Source: an uncultured Bacilli bacterium
GTDB taxonomy: Bacteria > Bacillota_I > Bacilli_A > RF39 > UBA660
Length of the DNA stretch: 36,722 nt
Direction of reading: 5' to 3'
NCBI GenBank assembly: GCA_947589275.1
Contig: CANQAQ010000007.1
Span: 1-36,722 of the forward strand
Numbering within the stretch: the stretch's first letter is position 1; the number at the start of each line of letters is the position of its first letter. Below are positions 31,373 through 36,722 of this stretch, in pieces. A model generated the notes under the pieces. It made no database searches. It was given only the letters and a program-made list of their open reading frames with translations, and was not told where the DNA came from. A program made the position numbers and the translations under genes.

Positions 31373-31981
31373 ATGAGAAGTAAAACTATTTTAATAAATA
31401 ATTCTAATGATTATAATAACTTTCTAAGTAAGATTAATATATATAAGAGTATTTTATATTGCAATACTCTTTTTGTACTTAAAAACAACATAAACAATCA
31501 AATGATAGATTATATAATAAATGCCTTAAATATAAAAAATCGTAAGAAAAGAATTGTTTATATATATGATAGTTCATGTGAATTAATTGATGATAATACT
31601 AAAAATATTAATATATGTGGTTTTAAGAATAATAAATGCTATGTACAAAGAAAAATAAAAAATGGAAAATGTAATGGATGTTGTAGGATGTGTATTTATC
31701 AAACAAAAGATGGATGCCCTACTAAAAATCTTGCTTGTAAATTGTTTAATTGTTCTGAAGTAAGAAAACGATATGAAGTCATAGAATATAAAGATTTAAA
31801 ATTACTAAAAGTATTAAGTTTAAAAAATCAAATCATAATAAAATCAGACTATTTTTCAAAAAGAGAAGATGTATTAAAAGATTTATACTCTTATACTTTA
31901 ACTTTTTCAACTTTGAGAATTGTTTACAGATTAACAAAAAATTTTATCAAATTTAACAGAAAACAGAAAGAAAGTAATTGA
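31373..31981 (+). CDS. Cysteine-rich protein, possible metal-cluster binder
   Basis: The 202-residue protein starts at the ATG after TAGGTG. The central part has seven cysteines in 28 residues: C100-x2-CC-x2-C107, C115, C122 and C127 (NGKCNGCCRMCIYQ, DGCPTKNLACKLFNC). This spacing suggests an iron-sulphur cluster or zinc site. The first 95 residues have an alpha/beta pattern with RIVYIYDSS, and the last 70 are basic and helical. There is no transporter or signal segment. Similar hypothetical proteins exist in gut Firmicutes to my recollection, without known function. A TATAAT lies at 31348-31353. Confidence 0.65.
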   Translation: MRSKTILINNSNDYNNFLSKINIYKSILYCNTLFVLKNNINNQMIDYIINALNIKNRKKRIVYIYDSSCELIDDNTKNINICGFKNNKCYVQRKIKNGKCNGCCRMCIYQTKDGCPTKNLACKLFNCSEVRKRYEVIEYKDLKLLKVLSLKNQIIIKSDYFSKREDVLKDLYSYTLTFSTLRIVYRLTKNFIKFNRKQKESN

Positions 31982-32039
31982 TACATGTTATAATTATATA
32001 TAATAATGGAATTTGTAATAATGAAAAGTGGTGATAATA

Positions 32040-33737
32040 ATGAATATGGATCAAAAAAATAAAATGATTGAAGATTACATAAATAATATTTCAAATCAAG
32101 TTAATAGTCGGTATGATGGATTAATTGATAATGATAAAATATCTCGTGCCTTAATGATGTTTAAAGATTCTTCTGATGATTTGGAAACAGAGATTATTCC
32201 CAAAATAAATGAATTAGTACAAGAAGTTATAACTAATTATCTTAAAGCTAAAGAAAAAGAACAAAAAAGTAGAATGCTTAAAAATATAGAAAAAAATATT
32301 AATTCGGATTTTTTTATAGAAATGTTAAAAAAGGATTGGGAAGAGACTCATGATATTCAATTATTGGGAAAATTAATTGGCGAATTGTATATTCATCATA
32401 TCATAAATAAAGATGGTTATGGATTTAAAAATTACATGACAGAAATTGAAAAACTATATTTACAATATAATGATAAACAAATATCTCCACAGCAATTCGA
32501 ATTGCAAAGGGCTAAACTAATTTCAATGACAATAGGAATGAAAATGGGGATTGATCTAGATAAAGAAATATATAGCGAAGATATGGAAAGAATCAAAGAT
32601 CACTTTTTACAAGAATATGTTTCCAATGGTTTTGTATCTCATTCATTTCCTGATGCTTATTATGAATCAATAATGAAAAATGGATTAATTTCTTCAACGG
32701 AATCAAGAGAGGATAAACCATTGGAAGTTCAAGAAATTCAAGATATTTTTATGAAAAAAGGTGTTGTTGCACCAATGGGAGGGTATCCTTATTATGGTGG
32801 CTCTGGAATATATTATGAACAGGATTTTACGAAAATGTTTTGGCACGCAATAGATTCTCCCGAATGGTTTAAATGGTTTACTTCATCTGATCATCTTACA
32901 GCTTATCATAAAAATATAGAAACATCTCCTTATATCTTAAGAAGCGAAAAAGATTGTAGAAGAAATATTGATGATTTATGTAGAAATGCTGAATTAGATG
33001 ATACTGATACAAAAAAAGTAGTAAATTTTTATCAAAAACAATATGCCAAATTTATGTCTCCAAAGTTAAATGTTGCTCTAATTTCTAAAAAAACGGTTGG
33101 AAAAGACAATATACAGGATGCAGTTCCACAAAATATGGATTTACTTAGTACGATAAATTATGTATTAAAAGATGGAGCACATCAATATAGTGAGCACCAA
33201 GGAAATGTTTATAATGGAGTTATTCCACCTACAGAATTAAATATTTCTGTTATACCAAATGCTTCAATATATATTAAAGCAGATCACTATAGTAGAGAAA
33301 CAAAAGAACATTTGTTAAATCCTGATAGTAATTTAGCAGTTTTACAAAATGCCGAAAAAAATAGAAATAGATTAGTTCCCTCTATGTCTTCAAAAGTAGA
33401 AAAAGTAAAAAGTGAAATTATGAATAAAAAAAAAGATAAAAATGGGATACAAATTCAACCACAGCAAATAAAAAAACAAGAGTCATTTGCACATAGAAGT
33501 CAAAGTGAAATACAAGTAAGTCAACAAATAAAACAAAAAAATAATATGATTAAGCAACAAAAAGCACAAAAACAACAACTTAATAAACCAAGAGTTAAAA
33601 CTTTAACCAAATCTTCCCTAAATAGTAGTTCAACTGGTAGTAAAGGATTTACTAATGTGATCACATTATCATTAATTGTTAGCTTTGTTTGTGGTGCATT
33701 ATTTATAATTGTTTATATGTTAATTAAGAGGTCATAA
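32040..33737 (+). CDS. Tail-anchored protein of unknown function (565 aa)
   Basis: The start is the ATG with GGTGAT 4 bases upstream. Residues 1-195 are helical and charged. Residues about 196-460 hold a globular domain with SHSFPDAYYESIMKNGLIS (201-219), PMGGYPYYGGSGIYYEQDF and SSDHLTAYHKN. The His-Ser plus I-x-x-NGL arrangement is reminiscent of the entrance strand of ADP-ribosyltransferase-like folds, but I see no complete catalytic set and treat that as speculation. Residues about 470-530 form a Gln/Lys-rich linker. The last 30 residues are one membrane helix (TNVITLSLIVSFVCGALFIIVYMLI), so the protein is anchored by its C terminus with the bulk inside the cell. It is followed 5 bases later by the HAD gene. 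Confidence 0.65.
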   Translation: MNMDQKNKMIEDYINNISNQVNSRYDGLIDNDKISRALMMFKDSSDDLETEIIPKINELVQEVITNYLKAKEKEQKSRMLKNIEKNINSDFFIEMLKKDWEETHDIQLLGKLIGELYIHHIINKDGYGFKNYMTEIEKLYLQYNDKQISPQQFELQRAKLISMTIGMKMGIDLDKEIYSEDMERIKDHFLQEYVSNGFVSHSFPDAYYESIMKNGLISSTESREDKPLEVQEIQDIFMKKGVVAPMGGYPYYGGSGIYYEQDFTKMFWHAIDSPEWFKWFTSSDHLTAYHKNIETSPYILRSEKDCRRNIDDLCRNAELDDTDTKKVVNFYQKQYAKFMSPKLNVALISKKTVGKDNIQDAVPQNMDLLSTINYVLKDGAHQYSEHQGNVYNGVIPPTELNISVIPNASIYIKADHYSRETKEHLLNPDSNLAVLQNAEKNRNRLVPSMSSKVEKVKSEIMNKKKDKNGIQIQPQQIKKQESFAHRSQSEIQVSQQIKQKNNMIKQQKAQKQQLNKPRVKTLTKSSLNSSSTGSKGFTNVITLSLIVSFVCGALFIIVYMLIKRS

Positions 33738-33742
33738 TCAAT

Positions 33743-34156
33743 ATGAATGAAAATATAATAGATGAATACTTAGATAAAGAGAAATCCTATAAACGACTAA
33801 AAGAAGAATTTGAAAAACATAAGAAATTAATTATTGCCTATGATTTAGATAGTACAGTTTTCGACTATCATAATACAGGATCTTCATATGAAATGGTTAA
33901 AGATTTGATTAGAAAATACAAAGAATATGCTTATTTTATAGTTTTTACTTCTTCTGAACCAGACAGATATGATGAAATAGAATCAATTTTACAAAGAGAA
34001 AATTTGCCATACGATTCTATTAATGATGATGCACCATTTATCCCATTTAAAGGTAGAAAAGTATATTACAATATCCTATTAGATGATCGTGCAGGTTTAA
34101 ATCAAACATATAATGAATTACTAAGATTATATAATGAAGTAATTATAAATCTATAA
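33743..34156 (+). CDS. Small HAD-family phosphatase-like protein
   Basis: The 137-residue protein carries all HAD signatures: motif I IIAYDLDSTVFD (residues 30-41) with both Asp residues, motif II VFTSSEPDR (67-75), a basic residue near 103-106, and motif IV ILLDDRAG (111-118). It lacks a cap domain, so it is a compact hydrolase of the kind often seen in phages and plasmids. The substrate could be a nucleotide, polynucleotide end or sugar phosphate. Its ATG is 5 bases after the stop of the tail-anchored protein and the ribosome binding site overlaps that gene's end. Confidence 0.85.
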   Translation: MNENIIDEYLDKEKSYKRLKEEFEKHKKLIIAYDLDSTVFDYHNTGSSYEMVKDLIRKYKEYAYFIVFTSSEPDRYDEIESILQRENLPYDSINDDAPFIPFKGRKVYYNILLDDRAGLNQTYNELLRLYNEVIINL

Positions 34157-34179
34157 TAACAATTAAGGATGTGATATTC

Positions 34180-34794
34180 ATGGATAATAACTTAAATGTG
34201 AAAATTTTAGAATCATATGTTGAAATAGATAAAATTCATGATGATATTAATAATAAAATCTTCAATTTTATTACAAAAGCAAATGAACTCGTAGAATTAT
34301 CAGAAGATGATTATCAAATCGAAAAAACATTAATGTTAAACAAAATATCATTGAAAGGTTATGTGTTAGATTCTGATTTATGCAATCAATTAGCTGAAAA
34401 TAATATAAATGATTATTCAATAGATGAACTTAAAAATTATTTAGATCAATATGAGAAATCATTTAACACTGATTGTTCGAAATACTTATTAGCACTTTCT
34501 TTGTATGAAATAATAGAAGATATAGAAAAGCAAGCTGATTCAAAAATTGATTTAGAGATTAGTGAGTTAAGCAGTATAGTATCGAATATAAAGGATGTAA
34601 AAAATGTTGGCAAAAATGAATATGAAAATTTATATTACAAATTAAAGACTCAAGTAGATAGTTATTTTAAAAATAATAGATTAGATGAAAAATCTTATAA
34701 TGCATGTATACAAATATTAAATGATATATTTAATTTTTATATTAGTGGTTATCCTAATATACCAGATGAATATTTATATCATGAAGATAATTAA
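34180..34794 (+). CDS. Helical cytosolic protein, unknown function
   Basis: The start is the ATG after AAGGATGTGAT. The 204-residue, acidic protein is predicted by eye to be almost wholly helical, with repeated Leu/Ile spacing (for example ELSSIVSNIKDVK). It has no signal peptide or catalytic motif. It is the third gene of the unit with the tail-anchored and HAD proteins, 23 bases after the HAD gene. A structural or adaptor role for that set is possible but unproven. Confidence 0.6.
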   Translation: MDNNLNVKILESYVEIDKIHDDINNKIFNFITKANELVELSEDDYQIEKTLMLNKISLKGYVLDSDLCNQLAENNINDYSIDELKNYLDQYEKSFNTDCSKYLLALSLYEIIEDIEKQADSKIDLEISELSSIVSNIKDVKNVGKNEYENLYYKLKTQVDSYFKNNRLDEKSYNACIQILNDIFNFYISGYPNIPDEYLYHEDN

Positions 34795-34797
34795 ACG

Positions 34798-34876
34798 ACT
34801 ATCTTTAAGAACAAGATAGTAACACACTACTAAGTCGGTAAACCAACTTAGGTGTGCAAAGGGAAAAATTCCCTTT
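34798..34876. other. Three consecutive stem-loops, candidate origin/nick region
   Basis: Just after the helical-protein gene stand ACTATCTT/AAGATAGT (34798-34820), CACAC-TA-CTAAGT/ACTTAG-GTGTG (34823-34856) and AAAGGGAA/TTCCCTTT (34858-34876), only 1-2 bases apart. The two latter stems have more G and C than their surroundings and none has a T tail except the last, weakly. Such tight arrays occur at transfer or replication origins of Firmicutes mobile elements. No relaxase gene lies directly beside them in the window, so the role is inferred. Confidence 0.5.
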
Positions 34877-34891
34877 TGAAACCCTTTTTAA

Positions 34892-34936
34892 GCAATAATT
34901 TTGCAAACTATCGTAAGCAAAGTTATTGCCTTTTTA
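34892..34936 (+). terminator. Terminator hairpin D
   Basis: GCAATAATTTTGC (34892-34904) pairs with GCAAAGTTATTGC (34917-34929) over 13 bp with one wobble, followed by CTTTTTATTT. Confidence 0.75.
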
Positions 34937-34960
34937 TTTCACTTTCGTTTCATAAAAAGA

Positions 34961-35016
34961 AAAAAAGACTACCACTTTCATCAGCACTTGCTGACAAAAC
35001 GTGATAGCTTTTTTTT
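34961..35016. terminator. Terminator hairpin E
   Basis: A long imperfect stem, AAAAAAG...CTA-C-CAC with GTG-A-TAG-CTTTTTT, is capped by a perfect TCAGCA/TGCTGA hairpin with a 2-base loop. T runs appear on both strands. Confidence 0.65.
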
Positions 35017-35021
35017 GAATC

Positions 35022-35068
35022 AAAACAACCTAATGCTAGTCTGCGAAAAGCAAAAGGTTGTTTTTTTT
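35022..35068 (+). terminator. Terminator hairpin F
   Basis: A perfect 10-bp stem, AAAACAACCT (35022-35031) and AGGTTGTTTT (35055-35064), is followed by further T. It touches the stop codon of the converging regulator gene. Confidence 0.8.
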
Positions 35069-35603
35069 ATGGTGTATCATTTGGTAATTTTGAATAATCA
35101 TATTTTTCAGTACTCTTAACTAATTCTTTACTTATATCCTTTAATTCTTCTTTAATTTTATCTATCGTTAAAAAATCTTTATATATATCATAATTTTCTA
35201 ATTTAGTAACAAGACTATTTATTCTTGATCGACACTCTCTGACATTATCACGTTTTTGGTAAGCATCATCTAATAAATCCATTTGAGATAATCTATATTC
35301 TTCTATTAAGTTTTTTAAATCTCTTGTAGATTTTCTATCTAGTGAACTTTCATGTTTAAACATATTTGCTGCTTGATTATAACCTGCTGCAGTTAGTAAT
35401 AATTCTAAACTTAAATCTAATTCTTCTGCAATTCTTCCTAAAACTTCTATATCTATTTTTTTAATTTTTCCATTTTCAATGTCATTTAATGAAGAATGAT
35501 GTATTCCTACTTTTCTTGCTAACTTTCTTTGAGAATAACCTTTCTTTTCTCTACCTGCTAGAATAATTAATTTTAAATCATATTTCATTTTATTATCGTT
35601 CAT
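35067..35603 (-). CDS. Cro/C1-type helix-turn-helix regulator
   Basis: The 178-residue protein has an N-terminal XRE-type helix-turn-helix (residues about 10-63): REKKGYSQRKLARKVGIHHSSLNDIENGKIKKIDIEVLGRIAEELDLSLELLL. The C-terminal 100 residues are a charged coiled coil (DLKNLIEEYRLSQMDLLDDAYQKRDNV), likely for oligomerisation. CGAGGTG precedes the ATG. It is divergent from the winged-helix genes at 35762, and an inverted repeat in the shared control region is its likely binding site. Such regulators keep mobile elements silent, as phage repressors do. Confidence 0.9.
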   Translation of the reverse strand: MNDNKMKYDLKLIILAGREKKGYSQRKLARKVGIHHSSLNDIENGKIKKIDIEVLGRIAEELDLSLELLLTAAGYNQAANMFKHESSLDRKSTRDLKNLIEEYRLSQMDLLDDAYQKRDNVRECRSRINSLVTKLENYDIYKDFLTIDKIKEELKDISKELVKSTEKYDYSKLPNDTP

Positions 35604-35636
35604 AAAACACCTCGATTTCCCCCCTTAAGTACCTAT

Positions 35637-35665
35637 ATCATAACATAGATAAAAAAATATTTCAA
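35637..35665 (-). promoter_or_regulatory. Promoter of the Cro/C1-type regulator
   Basis: On the minus strand TTGAAA (35660-35665) and TATGAT (35637-35642) are 17 bases apart. A run of six G follows in the leader before the ribosome binding site. Confidence 0.65.
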
Positions 35666-35668
35666 TAA

Positions 35669-35739
35669 TTTTGTCGGTAATTCTTGACAAAATTATAGTT
35701 ATGATGGTATTATTAAATTGGCTGTAAAAACCGACAAAA
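35669..35739 (+). promoter_or_regulatory. Rightward promoter flanked by a 10-bp inverted repeat
   Basis: TTGACA (35684-35689) and TATTAT (35708-35713) are 18 bases apart. The pair TTTTGTCGGT (35669-35678) and ACCGACAAAA (35730-35739), a perfect 10-bp inverted repeat, brackets them. The arms are 61 bases apart centre to centre, nearly six helical turns. This suits looping by the divergent regulator, or a hairpin if the DNA is single-stranded. Confidence 0.65.
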
Positions 35740-35761
35740 GAAAGAGAGGTGATTTGGGTGG

Positions 35762-36019
35762 ATGAGAATTAAACAACTAGAAGTACCACAAGAAGTTTGG
35801 GAAGATAAAAGAATCCCATACGAAACTAAATATGTATATGGATTTATCTTATCAAAAGGATTTGATAAAACAATCACACATTTAGATGTAGGAGAACTAC
35901 AACAAACCTTTAAAATTAAAAATAAAGGTTTAAAGAAAAGTTTAGATATATTAGAGAATTTAAATTATCTAATATATAAAGACCACTCTCATGGTAGATA
36001 TACCATAACCCTTAACTAA
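35762..36019 (+). CDS. Small winged-helix protein of a mobile element
   Basis: The 85-residue protein follows AGAGGTGAT. Its text, YETKYVYGFILSKGFDKTITHLDVGELQQTFKIKNKGLKKSLDILENLNYLIYKD (residues 20-74), has a helix-turn-helix followed by a wing. It resembles the N-terminal DNA-binding part of replication initiators, and it is similar in plan to the truncated gene at 36541. It may bind the element's origin or act as a second regulator. It is the first gene under the repeat-flanked promoter. Confidence 0.65.
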   Translation: MRIKQLEVPQEVWEDKRIPYETKYVYGFILSKGFDKTITHLDVGELQQTFKIKNKGLKKSLDILENLNYLIYKDHSHGRYTITLN

Positions 36020-36285
36020 AGAGTCAAAAGCGTTAGTTAAGTAAGGTACAGTAAGATAATAAAGGCTTATGTTAGTACCTATTCTAGCAATAGAATGAAC
36101 TAATTTGAAATAAGACATACTCAAAGAACTATGAAATAAAGGAAATGTATGTGTTATTTCAAATAATCAATCCCAAGAAACAGGATTTAAAATAAGGTTT
36201 CAGGGGTATTATTGTCTTTTTTTAGGTAGTGGCTTGTAGTAAATACGAGTTTTTTTGTTGGAAAAAATTAAAGGAAAGGAGAATG
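36020..36285 (+). other. Structured intergenic region with long inverted repeat
   Basis: Two hairpins stand out: ATTCTA-GCAA-TAGAAT (36081-36096), with a GNRA-type tetraloop, and TTTGAAATAA-G-ACATAC (36104-36120) with GTATGT-G-TTATTTCAAA (36147-36163), 16 pairs and one G-G mismatch around a 26-base loop. In addition, GGTAC near 36046 can pair with GTACC near 36078. No clear -35/-10 pair was seen for the next gene. The structure fits a translational control leader, an antisense-RNA target or a replication origin; the sequence alone does not decide. Confidence 0.55.
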
Positions 36286-36537
36286 ATGTATTTGAGAGAA
36301 TTAAGTTATGAAGATGTTTTAAAAAGCAAAGTTGATACTATCTCACAATTTTATATTTTAGATTATTTAAAGGAGAACTTAAATATAAATGAATTTAAAA
36401 TATATTTAGTTGATCGAGATAATATTAAAGTATTAGATAAAAATAATGAATATCTATATTTTCATTATGATAATAAAAATAAGAAAGTAGCGTACCGAGA
36501 AGAATTAAAAGAAAAAGAATACGAAATGGGTTTATAA
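36286..36537 (+). CDS. Small protein of unknown function (83 aa)
   Basis: AAAGGAG stands directly before two ATG codons; the second (36286) has the better spacing. The longer frame, from 36229, has no binding site. The product (MYLRELSYEDVLKSKVD...) is acidic, with a helical first half and a beta-like second half (KIYLVDRDNIKVLDKNNEYLYFHYD). I know no family. Its stop codon is 3 bases before the next ATG, so they are probably translated together. Confidence 0.6.
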   Translation: MYLRELSYEDVLKSKVDTISQFYILDYLKENLNINEFKIYLVDRDNIKVLDKNNEYLYFHYDNKNKKVAYREELKEKEYEMGL

Positions 36538-36540
36538 TTT

Positions 36541-36722
36541 ATGGGTTGTATCTTGATAGATGATTCCATTGTAGCAAGTAAATTAATCAATTCAACAGAT
36601 AAACTTGTATATGGTGTTATTACTTCACTAGCGAAGAATACAGGGTATTGTTATGCTAGTAATGATTATATTGGCAAAAAGGTTAATTTAAAGAAAAGGA
36701 CAATGACAGAATCTATCAAAAG
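36541..36722 (+). CDS. Helix-turn-helix replication-type protein, N-terminal part (runs off the window)
   Basis: The frame is open from the ATG at 36541 to the window edge (60 codons). The text MGCILIDDSIVASKLINSTDKLVYGVITSLAKNTGYCYASNDYIGKKVNLKKRTMTESIK (quoted here only as the segments VYGVITSLAKNTGYCYASN and RTMTESIK being diagnostic) is typical of the winged-helix N terminus of plasmid and conjugative-element replication initiators. The rest of the gene, and so its class, lies outside the window. Confidence 0.65.
   Translation, partial: MGCILIDDSIVASKLINSTDKLVYGVITSLAKNTGYCYASNDYIGKKVNLKKRTMTESIK

Noticed and set aside
34901-35119. 72-codon plus-strand ORF
   Set aside because: It lies across three terminator hairpins and overlaps the end of the regulator gene; composition is that of hairpins, not protein.
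17000-36722. CRISPR array
   Set aside because: No regularly spaced repeats were found; the tandem repeats seen (21 and 26 bp) have only two adjacent copies and no spacers.
1-36722. tRNA or rRNA genes
   Set aside because: No cloverleaf with GGTTCGAATCC-type arm or rRNA-like stretch was seen on either strand by eye.
1-36722. Alternative genetic code (TGA as Trp), suggested by the extreme AT content and Mollicutes-like look
   Set aside because: Several genes end at TGA directly overlapping the next start (for example scpB and the YezG-like gene), and conserved Trp positions use TGG.

Overview
The window comes from a very AT-rich, endospore-forming, low-GC Gram-positive bacterium (Bacillota, probably an uncultured gut lineage of the Bacilli). 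Seen directly: spoIIAA-sigF, spoVAC/AD/AE and cse60 genes, a sortase, lipoproteins with standard lipoboxes, AGGAGG/GGTGA ribosome binding sites, and TTGACA/TATAAT promoters. TGG is the tryptophan codon and TGA terminates genes, so the ordinary bacterial code applies. The exact order is an inference.

Core chromosomal part (about 1-17,700), nearly all on the minus strand. From the left edge inward: the promoter and 5' leader of a transcript that runs off the window and resembles the S10 (rpsJ) leader; a surface protein with a pilin-like N terminus, coiled coil and tail-fibre-like C terminus; a prepilin and a membrane-anchored WG-repeat protein; a sortase; gpmI; a lipoprotein; trmB. Then comes an operon scpA-scpB-mtnN-like-lipoprotein-cse60, an orphan mraZ, a plus-strand RNHCP zinc-ribbon gene, spoVAC-AD-AE, and spoIIAA-sigF with no spoIIAB between them. 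It ends with a DapB-like amine dehydrogenase, a membrane protein, a pnuC-type transporter and a collagen-like, BclA-type surface protein.

The most striking regulatory signal is in front of the leftmost surface gene. A run of ten G lies exactly between a perfect -35 (TTGACA) and a near-perfect -10 (TATACT), giving an 18-bp spacer. This is the architecture of a phase-variable promoter, in which slippage of the G tract changes spacer length and so expression. The gene it drives is a separate unit, with a terminator immediately upstream.

Accessory part (about 17,700-36,722), mostly plus strand. It holds a degenerate HD protein, an IS3-family transposase remnant, an unknown protein, a uracil-DNA-glycosylase-like gene with an atypical end, and an HD-phosphohydrolase/P-loop kinase fusion. 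A MobV-type relaxase begins a cargo segment that ends at a second, truncated copy of the relaxase 3' end (29,260-29,577). The cargo carries a YezG-like immunity gene overlapping an HExxH protein gene, two overlapping histidine phosphatases, an unknown protein and a cytosolic leucine-rich-repeat protein. After it come a LysR regulator, a gene broken by one in-frame stop, a cysteine-rich protein, and a three-gene set (tail-anchored protein, HAD phosphatase, helical protein).

The right end is the start of another mobile element. It has a block of six consecutive stem-loops (three resembling an origin or nick region, three terminators), a Cro/C1-type regulator divergent from small winged-helix genes, a promoter flanked by a 10-bp inverted repeat, and a long structured intergenic region before a truncated replication-type gene.
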